DNA of 64,000 bases from positions 514,881-578,880 of the forward strand of contig RPFO01000184.1 of NCBI GenBank assembly GCA_009746045.1, given 5' to 3'. The notes under the pieces were generated by a model, which was not told where the DNA came from, searched no databases, and worked only from the letters and a program-made list of their open reading frames with translations. This stretch comes from Mesostigma viride (lineage: Eukaryota; Streptophyta; Mesostigmatophyceae; Mesostigmatales; Mesostigmataceae). Below are positions 1 through 10,384 of this stretch, one piece after another; within the stretch, counting starts at the first letter, position 1; the number at the start of each line of letters is the position of its first letter. Both the position numbers and the translations under genes were made by a program.

Positions 1-196
1 ACAGGCACGAGAATATCTGTCCTGTATGACAGTGAAATCATGATTGTTTGAATCCACACTATCTACAATGTACAACGGTTGGTCAAAGAAACTAGGAACA
101 TTTGCGTGCGATTGGGAACAAACTGGACCCTGCTTTCTGGACACCCGACATAGCGGTAAGAACCTCCATCTGTCCAATGAAGGGAAGACAGCGCAC

Positions 197-1061
197 CTTC
201 CTTCCTCAAAACCAGCGCCGCGCACACGGCCGTCGCCGCGTTGTCCCTCTGATGCCTCCCCCTCAACGGCAGCCGCGTTGGGGGAAGCCGCCAAGGACCC
301 GGGAGAAGCGGATCGCAGGGGGGAGCTGAAAGAGAGGAGGGAGAAGGAGAGGAGGGAGAGGTGGGAGCTGAGAGAGAGGAGGGAGAAGGAGAGGAGGGAG
401 AGGTGGAAGGTGAAGAGGGCGTGGAAAGGGAGAGGGAAGGGGAAGAAGGCGAGGAGGAAAGAGATGGTTGCCTCGCAGGCTCCTCATGAGAACTTTGTGT
501 GGGCCGGGCAGCGGTGGCTACAGGGACTGCTCCTTCCCACTGTGTACCAGCTCCTGCATGGCTTGGGCTATTACGAGACAGGATGTTCCCCCCCTCCAAG
601 AGGGTGGCTGATGCGAATGCTGGCACAAAGGTGACCAAAGAGCCCGCACGCCCCAGCTGCTCCCAGTGAACGGGTGCCCTGCCAGCTCTTGCCCCCTCCT
701 TGCTGGGCTCGTGCTCCTGCATGCGACCCTTTCGGCCCTCTGTCTGGCTCTCTCTTCCGTTCTCTCTTTCCTTTCCCGGGCTGGATTTCCGCCCCCTCGC
801 CTCCTCCCTTGGATTACCGCTGGAGCTATGGCGTTCGACCAAGGGTTCGCGGGTGCCCTCACAAAGCCAGGCTTCGTGGGCATCGCCCCGGCTGCCCTTG
901 TCTGCCTCGTTTTCCGCCAGGGACCCTCCTCCCTGCAAACCATCTGCCAGGGGCACGCAGAGGACCTCGTGGGGCACCAGGGTGGCGGGGGCGCCGGCGC
1001 GTGCGGCAGCATCCAGCACGATGCGGAGTGCCTCCGGGGAGTCCTGCGTGGCCACAACCAC
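197..1061 (-). CDS. DHFS/FPGS: DHFS/FPGS exon 6 with low-complexity insertion
   Basis: The exon opens at GTGTCAG/GTGGTTGTG with [19 protein letters not shown], the end of the central domain. It closes with [14 protein letters not shown] and LRKE at the likely donor GAAG/GTGCGC (phase 1). Between these anchors lie about 200 residues, first charged and Gly/Glu-rich, then Ser/Pro-rich with a 14-residue duplication. The family normally has a far shorter linker here. The frame stays open throughout, so an expanded coding linker is the simplest reading, though an unrecognised intron is possible. The exact 3' end is less certain than the 5' end. Confidence 0.8.
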
Positions 1062-4000
1062 CTGACACGGCGCCCAGCGGCAAACCAAAGGAGGGCACGT
1101 GGGAACAGCTTATATTTAGCGATACTGGTTGGTCAGAGGGTTGGAAAAGGTTGGTCAGAGGGTTGGAATCTGGCTGCTGTGCATGTTGGAAACTGGTTGG
1201 TCTCCGTGTTGGAAACTGGTTGGTCTCCGTGTTGGAAACTGGTTGGTGTGCCTGTTGGAAAGTGGTTGGTTAGAGTGTTGGAAACTGATCGGTTAGAGTG
1301 TTGAAAAGTGCACATGTCGTACAGGCAGACTGGTTGGGCGGATTCCAGCCGTGGAATCCGTTCGGTGGGAAACTTGGTTGTAACACTGATGGCGAGGGCT
1401 GATCGTGCAGTACGATGTGAACAATTGAAAAACAGGTGGTGCAAAAAGCTTAGCATTGCCTGGCTTTTCACAAGTTCCTTGAAACTAACCGCATGTCTTC
1501 CTTGAAACTGACCACTAGTTACCAAGTAGACTTGACAGCAAAACTAAAGCCGGCAGGTAGGCAGCTCTGCCACAATGTTGGGCTGAGAGCTACAGAGAAC
1601 AAAGCATTCAGTAGTCTATATTTAGCATTCAGTACTCTACAGATTATTTTGTACAGCTGCCTGCACTATGAGCACCTAGGCAGGGGCGTACACCATGCCA
1701 CGTGAAGACGTGAGCTGTGGAAGCCAGCCAAGGGAACCGGCACCAGCGGGAGTGTAATGCAAAGAGTGTAAAGCAAAGTGTGTAATGCAAATCCAGTGCT
1801 GCAAAAGAGTATAGTGTAAAGTGTGTAATGCAAAGTGCGTGATGCGAGGCGAGTAATTCAAAGAGTGGAATGCAAAGAGTGGAATGCAAAGAGTGGAATG
1901 CAAAGAGTGGAATGCAAAGAGTGGAATGCAAAGAGTGGAATGCAAAGAGTGGAATGCAAAGAATGGAATGCAAAGAGTGGAATGCAAAGAGTGGAATGCA
2001 AAGAATGGAATGCAAAGAATGTAACACACAGAACTAAGCCATGTATGGTGTGTTTGGTGACGAAGCTCAGTCCAGAATTAAGGTGGCAAGAAAAGGGTGT
2101 GTGCTTTGCGAGCTGTAGCACCCCTCCCAACTCCGCACTTTCCCCACCCCGCCAACCCCACACTTCCCCACGCCTCCAACCCCTAACCTTTTTCCTTGGC
2201 TCAGGTAACCCCAACAGGACAGCCCTTCATCCAGCCATATGGCTGTCCATGAGACGCCACCGCAAAATACAGCGTGCACAGCATTATATATATACTACCA
2301 TATCATTTTCATTGAATAGTAGACATCATTCTCGATGAATATTTATACTACCATATCATTCTCATTTGATAGTAGATATCATTCTCGATGAATATATATA
2401 CTACTACGTCCAGAAGAGGACCATATCACTCTCATTTGATAGTAGACATCAACCTCGATGAATATATATACTACTACGTCCAGAAGAGGATCGAGACCAC
2501 GGCTTACTGGGCGACCGGACTTGATGATGCCAGCTTTGGCCGCAGCGATGGACTCCAGGGTCCCCCCCAGGACGTCCGCGTGCTCCATGCTCAGGTGGGT
2601 GATGACAGCCAATGCGAGGTTGTCTGGTGGCACCACGTTGGTCGCGTCGCGGATGCCCCCAAGCCCAGTCTGTTTGCCGGGGCCATCCGAGGGGGATGGC
2701 CAGTCACGACAAGTAAGACCCCAATAACGGTCATAAGGAGCTCCGGTTGTAACAAAACCCCAATAAGGCCCCAATAAGGCCCTAATAACGATCGAAAAAA
2801 GGATTACAATGGGACCCCAGTGATGTCACCATGAGACTCCAATAAGGACCACGAAAATGATAACACGAAGGATCAGTTTAAGGACCGCAATGATGTCACA
2901 ATAAGGGTACGATTAGCATCCTATCAAGGATCACCGATTCACCGTGAAGACCACAATGAGATAACATCGATAAGCAAAAGGCTGTCAAGCAACCAGGAAC
3001 TGGATGTGGTCTACTCACCATAGCATGGCCAGTGCCACAAATAGAATGCAACTTCTAGGGGGAGGACAGTAAAAGGGAGGGAAATAAGGTTCTTTCTCTA
3101 GGGTTTTTGCTCGGATTCACTTTCTTGTGGCAAGCCTCAGGCATCGCGCCACGTGCCACACCTCGCACGCACAAGCATACAAAGCCATACTATACAAAAT
3201 ATACATACCAAAACAGTATATAACAGTATCAGGCATATAATAATAGCACAGTAGTAGGAAATAATAATACTATGATATCTAACTATCAGGCTTTGTATCC
3301 TGGTATGTCATGCCTCGAGCACCTCCATAGTAGAATTTCTACACACAGCCATGTTTCCACAGTGCGATTTCTACACACAGCCATGTTTCCACTGTGCAAT
3401 TTCTACGCACAACCATGTTTCCACAGTGCAAGTTCTACACACAACATCAAAGTTCCGTTTATCAGGCATTCGCATCCTTCCCACCTCGAGCACCGCGACG
3501 CCGAAAACCGCGAGCAAGAAACGTGTTTAAAATAAACAAACAAAATTTTAAAAATAATTTACACAATGAGGACACGTGTATTCCTTATCTCCAGCCCACG
3601 CATGCACGCCACATACCTCCCGCACGTTCACCCGCCCTGAGCACCCACCTCGAGCACGGAGATGCCACATGCCGCCATCCTCGAACGTGCTACACCTGGA
3701 GCGCACGGCTATGCCTTGCGCACTCGCATCCTTCTTACCTCGAGCACCGAAATGTCGACACGTTCGTCCACAAAGTGGCGCAGCGCGAGAGCAGTGAGCA
3801 CCTGGCAGGGTGCGCGCGACCCGGAGGCGGGCAGCAACGATGCAAGGTCCGGGCAAGGTCAGGGAGAGCGGGGGGGGGGGAGGGGGGATGGGGGCAAGTA
3901 CACCAGAGCATAGGCTAAGAGATTGTGCTGACCAACAGGAACCAAGTATGGACCAATATGGAGAGCTGTTGACACATCGTGACATAAGTCAACCGCTGTT

Positions 4001-7000
4001 GACGGCAATTGAACAATTATTGACCGCAATCGAACCATTAGCGACCGCACTTGGCGGGATGGTTGATTGCGAGGGAATGATGAATTGGGAGCAAGGCTGG
4101 CGGCCAACGATTGAAGGGGACAGTGAATGCATGATAGCTGCGAGCAAACGCAGTTCTTACTGCTTAGGTTGACAACCCAGGGACACACCAGGTTGACATC
4201 CAGAGGGACGGGTAGCGACAAAATGCTATTTATCTCTTCAACTGATATTTACAGGCGTGGGTATTTACAGGGAAAACGGCTTCCTATTCCACACTGTCAA
4301 CGCACTGACTAAGAAACCATCTTCCTAAAATGAGGTAGCACGCCCCTACCAAGGACAACTGGGGGCAAAGGCTACCGCGGGCCCCGCAAAAAAACTTATG
4401 TTTTAAATATGTTTCAAAAACTTACAGCAGAGTAAAGGCACCCACGTAAAAATAAACAAAGCCAATGCTAACAAGAGATACCACGACAAAACAACTATAC
4501 AGCCGGCGTGGGACACTTGATCCACACCGCGGAATGAAGTAAAACAGCCTAATAACCGTGCTGCAAACATTTATTTACCACTGATCGCCATGGCGACCAG
4601 CCTTTTCATAATAAACAACGAGACCACTGATCGCCGTGACGACTCACCTTTTCATAATAAACAACGAGACCACTGGTCGCTGTGACAACTCGCCTTTTCA
4701 TAATAAACAACGAGACCACTGGTCGCTGTGACGACTCGCCTTTTCATAATAAACAACGAGACCACTGATCGCCGTGACGACTCGCCTTTTCATAATGAAC
4801 AACGAGACAACTGGTCGCCGAGAGGACTCGCCCCCAATAAGATACACAACACTGACACTGCCCACGTTCACCGTACACAACGCAACATTGTTGCTATTGT
4901 TCCCACACATAACGGGGCCCGGCATCCCACGTGTGATCTCAATGGACGCTAATATCTCCCTGGAAGACAAAGCCCTTCCCATTCTTACTGATCGAGACAA
5001 AGTCGAGACGCCCTCTTCTTACTAAAAAAAGACGGCTCCTTCAAAGCAAGTACCAAAGCAATGCACAGGTGCTACCACTTTCATTCCTCAACCGGACTAA
5101 TTGTTGATTAATGATCCACAAACCGGACTAGATAAGAAAGCCTTGCAACCCCCCCTTTCACTCCCCTCTCCTCCCCTGTACACCCACCCACCCTGCCAGC
5201 CAGACTTCGCTCAGGCGAACTTGTCAACCCTCAACTAGACTTAATGATGCGTCCTTCTACTAGGGGCTAAGATCCCTCCAGGATGCGGTAGGGGGCGGAC
5301 GCATCGTTATATTATTGTTATTATTTATCTATCGATCATCATCAATTTTATGTGTTGTGCTCCACAAACCATAATTAGAAGCCGTAGCCATACAGATACA
5401 CACCCCTCTCCCATCTTTCTAGACCAGCCTCGAAGTGGCACAAGATACCCCCCACACACAACACACACACACACACACATAAACACCCACCCACCTACAC
5501 ACCCACACCTACATACACACACCACACCATTTCCCTCCCTTTTTCACCCCGCTATCCACACCCTGCCACCCACCTCAAAGTGGCTGACCGGGTTGCTGGC
5601 GTGGAACGCCTCAATCGCAGCCCGGTGCCTCCCCACCAGTGCTGCCAGCTGTACCGGGTCGATGTCTCTTCTCGCGACCGCGGTCTTCCTGGCAGGGTCT
5701 ATTATTGTGCTGGCAACCGCAGAGTTGCCTGGGGGGGGATCCAGGATCGATATGCGCTCCGTGATGCTGCTGATGTGAGGGCTGGGGTGGTGACAACCGT
5801 GATAGTCGTCAAACGGATAACAGAGCCACGAACAGACCAGGGCGTGGGACAACCATGCGGTTGATGTGAGGGATACGGCACGATGCCGCTCCAATAGTCG
5901 CAGCAACTAGCAGTGCCACGAACAGACCAGGGCGTGGGACAACCATGCGGTTGATGTGAGGGATACGGCACGATGCCGCTCCAATAGTCGCAGCAACTAG
6001 CAGTGCTGGTCTAATAGCCAGGTGCCGACCATGGACTAAACCAGGGTGACAGACAAGTATAAGCTGATTTGATGGACGGGGTGCGATACTATGTGTAGGA
6101 CAAACAGGCATGGGGCGTATCACATGATATAATAAAAGAAAAGAAAATATGTAAGAAAGGGGAAGGAGTCGATGGTGGACGAAACCAGACCAGTAAACCA
6201 GCGTAGGCAGACTGGAGGGCTGGGGCGCTACAATCACGCTCCTACTCAAATAAACAGTATCTGATAGAGCCAGTGGACGATGGCGGATATAATGGATGGT
6301 GGACAAGGATAGAGAAACCACCAGGCTGTACAATACCTGCCATATACTATACTTGTCATATGCTGTACCTGTCTAATACTATACCTGTCTTATGCTGTAC
6401 CTGCCATATACTCTACTTGTCATATACTATACTTGTCCACACTCGAGGTGTGACAGGCAACAACAAAATACGACATCCTGGAAAGATTGCTCGAAAGCCA
6501 TTCACTGACAAGAATGTGGTGAGAGAGCTGGTGCATGCCGGGTTGGGCCCGACAAATGACAAAGTCAGAAACGCAGGAGGGTGCCGTCGGGACCAGCCTG
6601 GGGTGCATGTGCACCCCACACTTTCCATGTTTAAGATTGGGGTCCGGCCGACCCAGGGCTGACGATCTTTAAGTTGAGAGCGGTAGGATCTTAAACCTGA
6701 TGCGGTGCACCTGAGTACATAATCTATATCGCATACCACTGACCTGCCATTTGCACCTACTTCAAGATCTTTTGCCCAAAACCAGCCCTGCGATCTTAAA
6801 CCTGAATTTTCAAAATCCATGGTCTCAAGATCTTAAACCTAGGAATCTTAAACGAGGGGCTGGGGGTGTAAAACAAATGGCGACCTTTCTAGTCCCACGT
6901 AGCCGGATGTTCGAGTTTCCTAGGCCATCACAAAGAGCATGCTAACTATTATGCGTATGTAATGCCGTATCTACTGTTCTTAGATAGGAAACTAGAAGGA

Positions 7001-10000
7001 ACTACGCTTGCCATGCGCCCCCGCCCCCCCCACCCCCCCACACACAAACATGGTGTACAATGCCAGCCAGGACCGTGTACGGTAATACCGCCAGTGAAGG
7101 TGAAGCAGAGAGCCGGTACACTTGTGCCCCCCCCACCCCTAGAGGTAGGTGAATACGAAAGCTGCGGCGCGTGTGCCCCCACGCTAGCGGCAGGCGAAAG
7201 AAAGCTGGTGCCCCGACACACCTGGTGCCAAGGCCAGCCGCAATCTTCCGGCGCGGCCTTATAGGGTGCCCATCACACGCATGCCAGCAGCTACAAGAGG
7301 AGAGGGAACGTGGGTGCCTTGTCTGGGCACGTACCTTGCTTCGACAGGGTTATTCTCTTACCTGGCAACGAGGCCACCTCAGAGAGTTCATCGTGCTTAT
7401 CGATAACACACAGCTACTTGGGACGTGGATGGGAGAAAGCGGGTGCGGTTGTGAGGGCATGAGGGCACCCACCTGGTGTAGAGGCCCACCCGGTATCGCC
7501 CCCTGCGCAGAATGTGGGCGAGAAAGGTGGATGTGGACCCCTTCCCTTTGCTGCCCGCGATGTGCACCGCCTGGGGGACAGGTCGCGGTGATAGAAGCCG
7601 CCGTGACATGTCAGCATTTGCAGTATTGTGAGCGGCCGTGAAACGTTGGCTTTCATTACAAGTGTCTCGGTACTGAGGTCACACTCAGAGACGCCACAAG
7701 CATTTTGGTATTGGCAAAGTGCTGGCGTTGAAAGGGCTCAGGGAGGCACACTCATCCATCCGATGGCAGGTTGCATACCCCAGCATGGGTCGTTCCATCC
7801 CTATAGGCACACTCATCCATCCGATGGCAGGTTGCGTACCCCATGATGGGTCGTTCCATCCCTATAGGCACACTCATCCATCCGATGGCAGGTTGCGTAC
7901 CCCATGATGGGTCGTTCCATCCCTATAGGCACACGCATCCATCCGATGGCAGGTTGCGTACCCCATGATGGGTCGTTCCATCCCTATAGGCACATGGGTA
8001 AGGATTTCCTACCGATGCATGCAGGATGGATAGTTAGGTCCCTATACGCACATGGGTGAGGAACCCCAACTGATGTCCAGAATATGGATGGCTAGGTCCC
8101 TATACGCACATGGGTAAGGAACCCCAACTGATGTCCAGAATATGGATAGTTAGGTCCCTATACGCACATGGGTGAGGAACCCCAACTGATGTCCAGAATA
8201 TGGATAGTTAGGTCCCTATACGCACATGGGTGAGGAACCCCAACTGATGTCCAGAATATGGATGGCTAGGTCCCTATACGCACATGGGTAAGGAACCCCA
8301 ACTGATGTCCAGAATATGGATAGTTAGGTCCCTATACGCACATGGGTGAGGAACCCCAACTGATGTCCAGAATATGGATGGCTAGGTCCCTATACGCACA
8401 TGGGTGAGGAACCCCAACTGATGTCCAGAATATGGATAGTTAGGTCCCTATACGCACATGGGTGAGGAACCCCAACTGATGTCCAGAATATGGATGGCTA
8501 GGTCCCTATACGCACATGGGTAAGGAACCCCAACTGATGTCCAGAATATGGATGGCTAGGTCCCTATACGCACATGGGTAAGGAACCCCAACTGATGTCC
8601 AGAATATGGATAGTTAGGTCCCTATACGCACATGGGTGAGGAACCCCAACTGATGTCCAGAATATGGATGGCTAGGTCCCTATACGCACATGGGTGAGGA
8701 ACCCCAACTGATGTCCAGAATATGGATGGCTAGGTCCCTATACGCACATGGGTAAGGAACCCCAACTGATGTCCAGAATATGGATAGTTAGGTCCCTATA
8801 CGCACATGGGTGAGGAACCCCAACTGATGTCCAGAATATGGATGGCTAGGTCCCTATACGCACATGGGTAAGGAACCCCAACTGATGTCCAGAATATGGA
8901 TGGCTAGGTCCCTATACGCACATGGGTAAGGAACCCCAACTGATGTCCAGAATATGGATAGTTAGGTCCCTATACGCACATGGGTGAGGAACCCCAACTG
9001 ATGTCCAGAATATGGATAGTTAGGTCCCTATACGCACATGGGTAAGGAACCCCAACTGATGTCCAGAATATGGATGGCTAGGTCCCTATACGCACATGGG
9101 TGAGGAACCCCAACTGATGTCCAGAATATGGATAGTTAGGTCCCTATACGCACATGGGTGAGGAACCCCAACTGATGTCCAGAATATGGATGGTTAGGTC
9201 CCTATACGCACATGGGTGAGGAACCCCAACTGATGTCCAGAATATGGATGGTTAGGTCCCTATACGCACATGGGTGAGGAACCCCAACTGATGTCCAGAA
9301 TATGGATGGCTAGGTCCCTATACGCACATGGGTGAGGAACCCCAACTGATGTCCAGAATATGGATAGTTAGGTCCCTATACGCACATGGGTAAGGAACCC
9401 CAACTGATGTCCAGAATATGGATAGTTAGGTCCCTATACGCACATGGGTAAGGACCGGAAGTCCTGAGCGCTCCCGCCTTCTTATTTATGGGAAAAGCCA
9501 GTTGCACCCAAATAACCATACAAAACGAGCATGGTCTTGTGAGACAGCTTGGCACTAGGGAGCGGCGGAGGCACTACGCAAGCAAGGGAAAACAAACCAG
9601 CAACACAAACCTAGCCATGTAGTCTATGCTATTATTATCGCAGGGGGAGAAGAGAGCAACTGCCAAGGGCTGGTTGGTTGTGCACACGTCAGCCTCCCAC
9701 ATAATTACACGTATGGTGATGAGGGGGGGGGTACGTATGGTAAGGAGGGGGGGGTTACGTATGGTGAGGAAGGGGGGGGGGGTACGTATGGTGACGAGGG
9801 GGGGGGGGTACGTATGGTAAGGAGAAAGGGGGGGGTTACGTATGATAAGGACGGGGGGCGGGGGGGGGGGTACGTATGGTAAAGAGGCGAAGAAGCCCCC
9901 CATGTAACCATCAACGTCGTGCATAGCCGATGGGGCTTGCAACAGAATCAAGCCATCGATTGCCGGTGACTGTTGCTATAAAAGCTCGGGGGCCACCAGA

Positions 10001-10384
10001 TCTTCGGGACGGCTGCCCCTGTCTCACCTGCAGCTTCGTGTGTGGCTCGCCGATGACGGACAGCAAGCCGTACATCTTCGCGAGATCAAAGCCCCGGGCG
10101 GTGTCCGTGCCGGCACAGGCTGGGACCCCGCGAGACTCGAAATTCACAAACTGCCCAAGGAAACTGTCCACGGCCTGGCTGGCGAGGGCGACCGCATCGT
10201 CGTTGTTGGCTCTTGCGTGGAACTTGCCGCGGCGCGTCGCACCCGGAATCCACTCGCTCTTCCCCGCACAAAGTATGCCATGGGCAATACATCCCCATGA
10301 TGTGGACCGGGCAGGCAAGCATCCAGATAAGATGTGCACAGCAGAAACGACCCTCCGTCCAAATCCAGACGCCGGTCGGGCCAT
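197..10384 (-). CDS. DHFS/FPGS: Dihydrofolate synthase / folylpolyglutamate synthase, six exons, 3' end outside window
   Basis: The product joins glutamate to dihydropteroate (DHFS) or to folates (FPGS) with ATP, in folate synthesis. The joined exons encode about 584 residues. Visible family motifs in order are: NFE...GVP and [17 protein letters not shown] (about 85-115), the P-loop AGSKGKGST (124-132), YTSPH (150-154), SNPVSHFE (214-221), [14 protein letters not shown] (240-253), [21 protein letters not shown] (272-292, including the Lys that is carbamoylated in this fold), and [11 protein letters not shown] (564-574). The SLESIA-like and HQ-NA motifs look closer to plant DHFS than to plant FPGS (recalled knowledge, not searched). 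The first 60 or so residues are rich in Arg, Ser and Ala and may be an organelle transit peptide; plant DHFS is mitochondrial. An unusual low-complexity stretch of about 200 residues lies at 340-550. The C-terminal Mur-ligase domain is missing because the gene runs off the window. All junctions are GT-AG and the codon phases agree. Confidence 0.9.
321..404 (+). repeat. 42-bp tandem duplication inside exon 6
   Basis: Two adjacent copies (321-362 and 363-404) differ by a few bases. They are purine-rich on the + strand. On the coding strand they give a duplicated 14-residue Ser/Pro block, [14 protein letters not shown]-like, so the length change stays in frame. Confidence 0.85.
1133..1310 (+). 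repeat. 23-bp minisatellite in intron 5
   Basis: Imperfect units of the type TTGGAAACTGGTTGGT followed by CTCCGTG repeat about seven times. The centre (1187-1262) is the most regular part. Confidence 0.85.
1745..2027 (+). repeat. 14-bp minisatellite in intron 5
   Basis: Unit GTGGAATGCAAAGA repeats about 11-12 times from 1864 to 2020. It is preceded by diverged relatives (GTGTAATGCAAAG). The open frames across it are a by-product of the repeat. Confidence 0.92.
2280..2490 (+). repeat. AT-rich tandem repeat next to exon 5
   Basis: About three units of 60-75 bp contain CATATCATTCTCATTTGA, TCTCGATGAATATATATACT and, in the last two, ACTACGTCCAGAAGAGGA. The last unit stops within 20 bases of the exon 5 donor. 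Confidence 0.8.
2508..2669 (-). CDS. DHFS/FPGS: DHFS/FPGS exon 5
   Basis: The 162 nt give 54 codons between AAACAG/ACT and CGCCCA/GTAAGC, phase 0. It encodes [11 protein letters not shown], then [16 protein letters not shown] and [15 protein letters not shown]. These are the metal-binding and carbamoyl-Lys segments of the central domain. The donor lies about 20 bases from a tandem repeat that fills the neighbouring part of intron 5. Confidence 0.93.
2700..3000 (+). repeat. Degenerate CCCCAATAAGG-type repeats in intron 4
   Basis: Short diverged motifs recur (CCCCAATAAGG, GACCACAATGA, AATGATGTCAC). The rest of intron 4 up to 3,738 shows only the 32-bp repeat described separately. Confidence 0.5.
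3334..3440 (+). repeat. 32-bp tandem repeat in intron 4
   Basis: Unit TTTCTACACACAGCCATG followed by TTTCCACAGTGCGA is present in 3.5 copies with a few substitutions. Copies start near 3336, 3368 and 3400. Confidence 0.88.
3739..3801 (-). CDS. DHFS/FPGS: DHFS/FPGS micro-exon 4
   Basis: This 63-nt exon has 21 codons, [10 protein letters not shown] then [11 protein letters not shown], between TGCCAG/GTG and CTCGAG/GTAAGA. It is too short for an ORF scan and was found by looking for the segment that must link SHFE to TGLGG. It supplies the Glu before the GLGG motif. Phase 0 at both ends matches its neighbours. Confidence 0.9.
4575..4835 (+). repeat. 46-bp tandem repeat in intron 3
   Basis: CCTTTTCATAATAAACAACG starts at 4601, 4647, 4693, 4739 and 4785, an exact 46-bp period. 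Each unit also has ACCACTGATCGCCGTGACGA or a close variant. Confidence 0.93.
5446..5532 (+). repeat. (CA)n microsatellite in intron 3
   Basis: A run of CA dinucleotides grades into CACCCACC-type sequence, about 40 bases from the exon 3 donor. Confidence 0.9.
5574..5781 (-). CDS. DHFS/FPGS: DHFS/FPGS exon 3
   Basis: The acceptor CACCCCAG/C completes the Ser of YTSPH; the donor is TTTGAG/GTGGGT. The 208 nt are one base plus 69 codons. The motifs [13 protein letters not shown] and ASNPVSHFE are those expected right after the P-loop segment. The phase fits exons 2 and 4. Confidence 0.92.
5825..6004 (+). repeat. 90-bp tandem duplication in intron 2
   Basis: Positions 5825-5914 and 5915-6004 are two adjacent copies that I read as identical or almost so. 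They start about 40 bases upstream of the exon 3 acceptor. Confidence 0.9.
6335..6440 (+). repeat. 18-bp minisatellite in intron 2
   Basis: Alternating units such as CATATACTATACTTGT and TATGCTGTACCTGTC run for about 100 bases. Confidence 0.8.
6655..6860 (+). repeat. GATCTTAAACCTG dispersed repeats in intron 2
   Basis: The 13-mer GATCTTAAACCTG or a close variant occurs at least five times in 200 bases with irregular spacing. The rest of intron 2 (6,865-7,470) is partly C-rich and shows no gene. Confidence 0.6.
7473..7570 (-). CDS. DHFS/FPGS: DHFS/FPGS exon 2 (P-loop)
   Basis: The acceptor is TCCCCCAG/GCG and the donor is ACCAG/GTGGGT. The 98 nt give 32 codons plus two bases of a split Ser. 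The exon carries the ATP-binding loop [13 protein letters not shown] and ends RVGLYT. It is the strongest single family signature in the window. Confidence 0.93.
7749..7992 (+). repeat. 61-bp tandem repeat in intron 1
   Basis: Four copies start at 7749, 7810, 7871 and 7932 (CACTCATCCATCCGATGGCA). The last runs straight into the 58-bp satellite, and both share a TCCCTATA..GCACA segment, so one may derive from the other. Confidence 0.92.
7981..9454 (+). repeat. 58-bp satellite, about 25 copies, in intron 1
   Basis: The unit reads TCCCTATACGCACATGGGT, then AGGAACCCCAACTGATG and TCCAGAATATGGATAGTTAGG-like sequence, 58 bp in all. Copies are nearly identical except at two variable sites: GGGTGAGG or GGGTAAGG, and GATAGTTAGG, GATGGCTAGG or GATGGTTAGG. 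There are no spacers between copies. Confidence 0.95.
9716..9885 (+). repeat. G-tract repeat in intron 1
   Basis: About six units of roughly 25-30 bp combine a run of 7-13 G with TACGTATGGTAA or TACGTATGGTGA. G-runs are all on the + strand, the non-template side being C-rich for the DHFS transcript. Confidence 0.88.
10028..10384 (-). CDS. DHFS/FPGS: DHFS/FPGS exon 1 with start codon
   Basis: It encodes 119 codons. The ATG at 10384-10382 sits in the context CTCCATGGCC. An in-frame TAA lies a few bases upstream, so no longer N-terminus is possible on this exon. Residues 1 to about 65 look like a leader; the family homology starts near [22 protein letters not shown]. The exon ends KLQ at CTGCAG/GTGAGA, phase 0. 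A non-coding first exon further upstream cannot be excluded. Confidence 0.82.

Noticed and set aside
7981-9454. CRISPR-like regular repeats
   Set aside because: The 58-bp units follow each other with no unique spacers, and the DNA is eukaryotic.
9574-9951. Pro-rich minus-strand frame ([12 protein letters not shown]...) in intron 1
   Set aside because: It is the translation of the G-run repeat and lies between two well-supported DHFS/FPGS exons.
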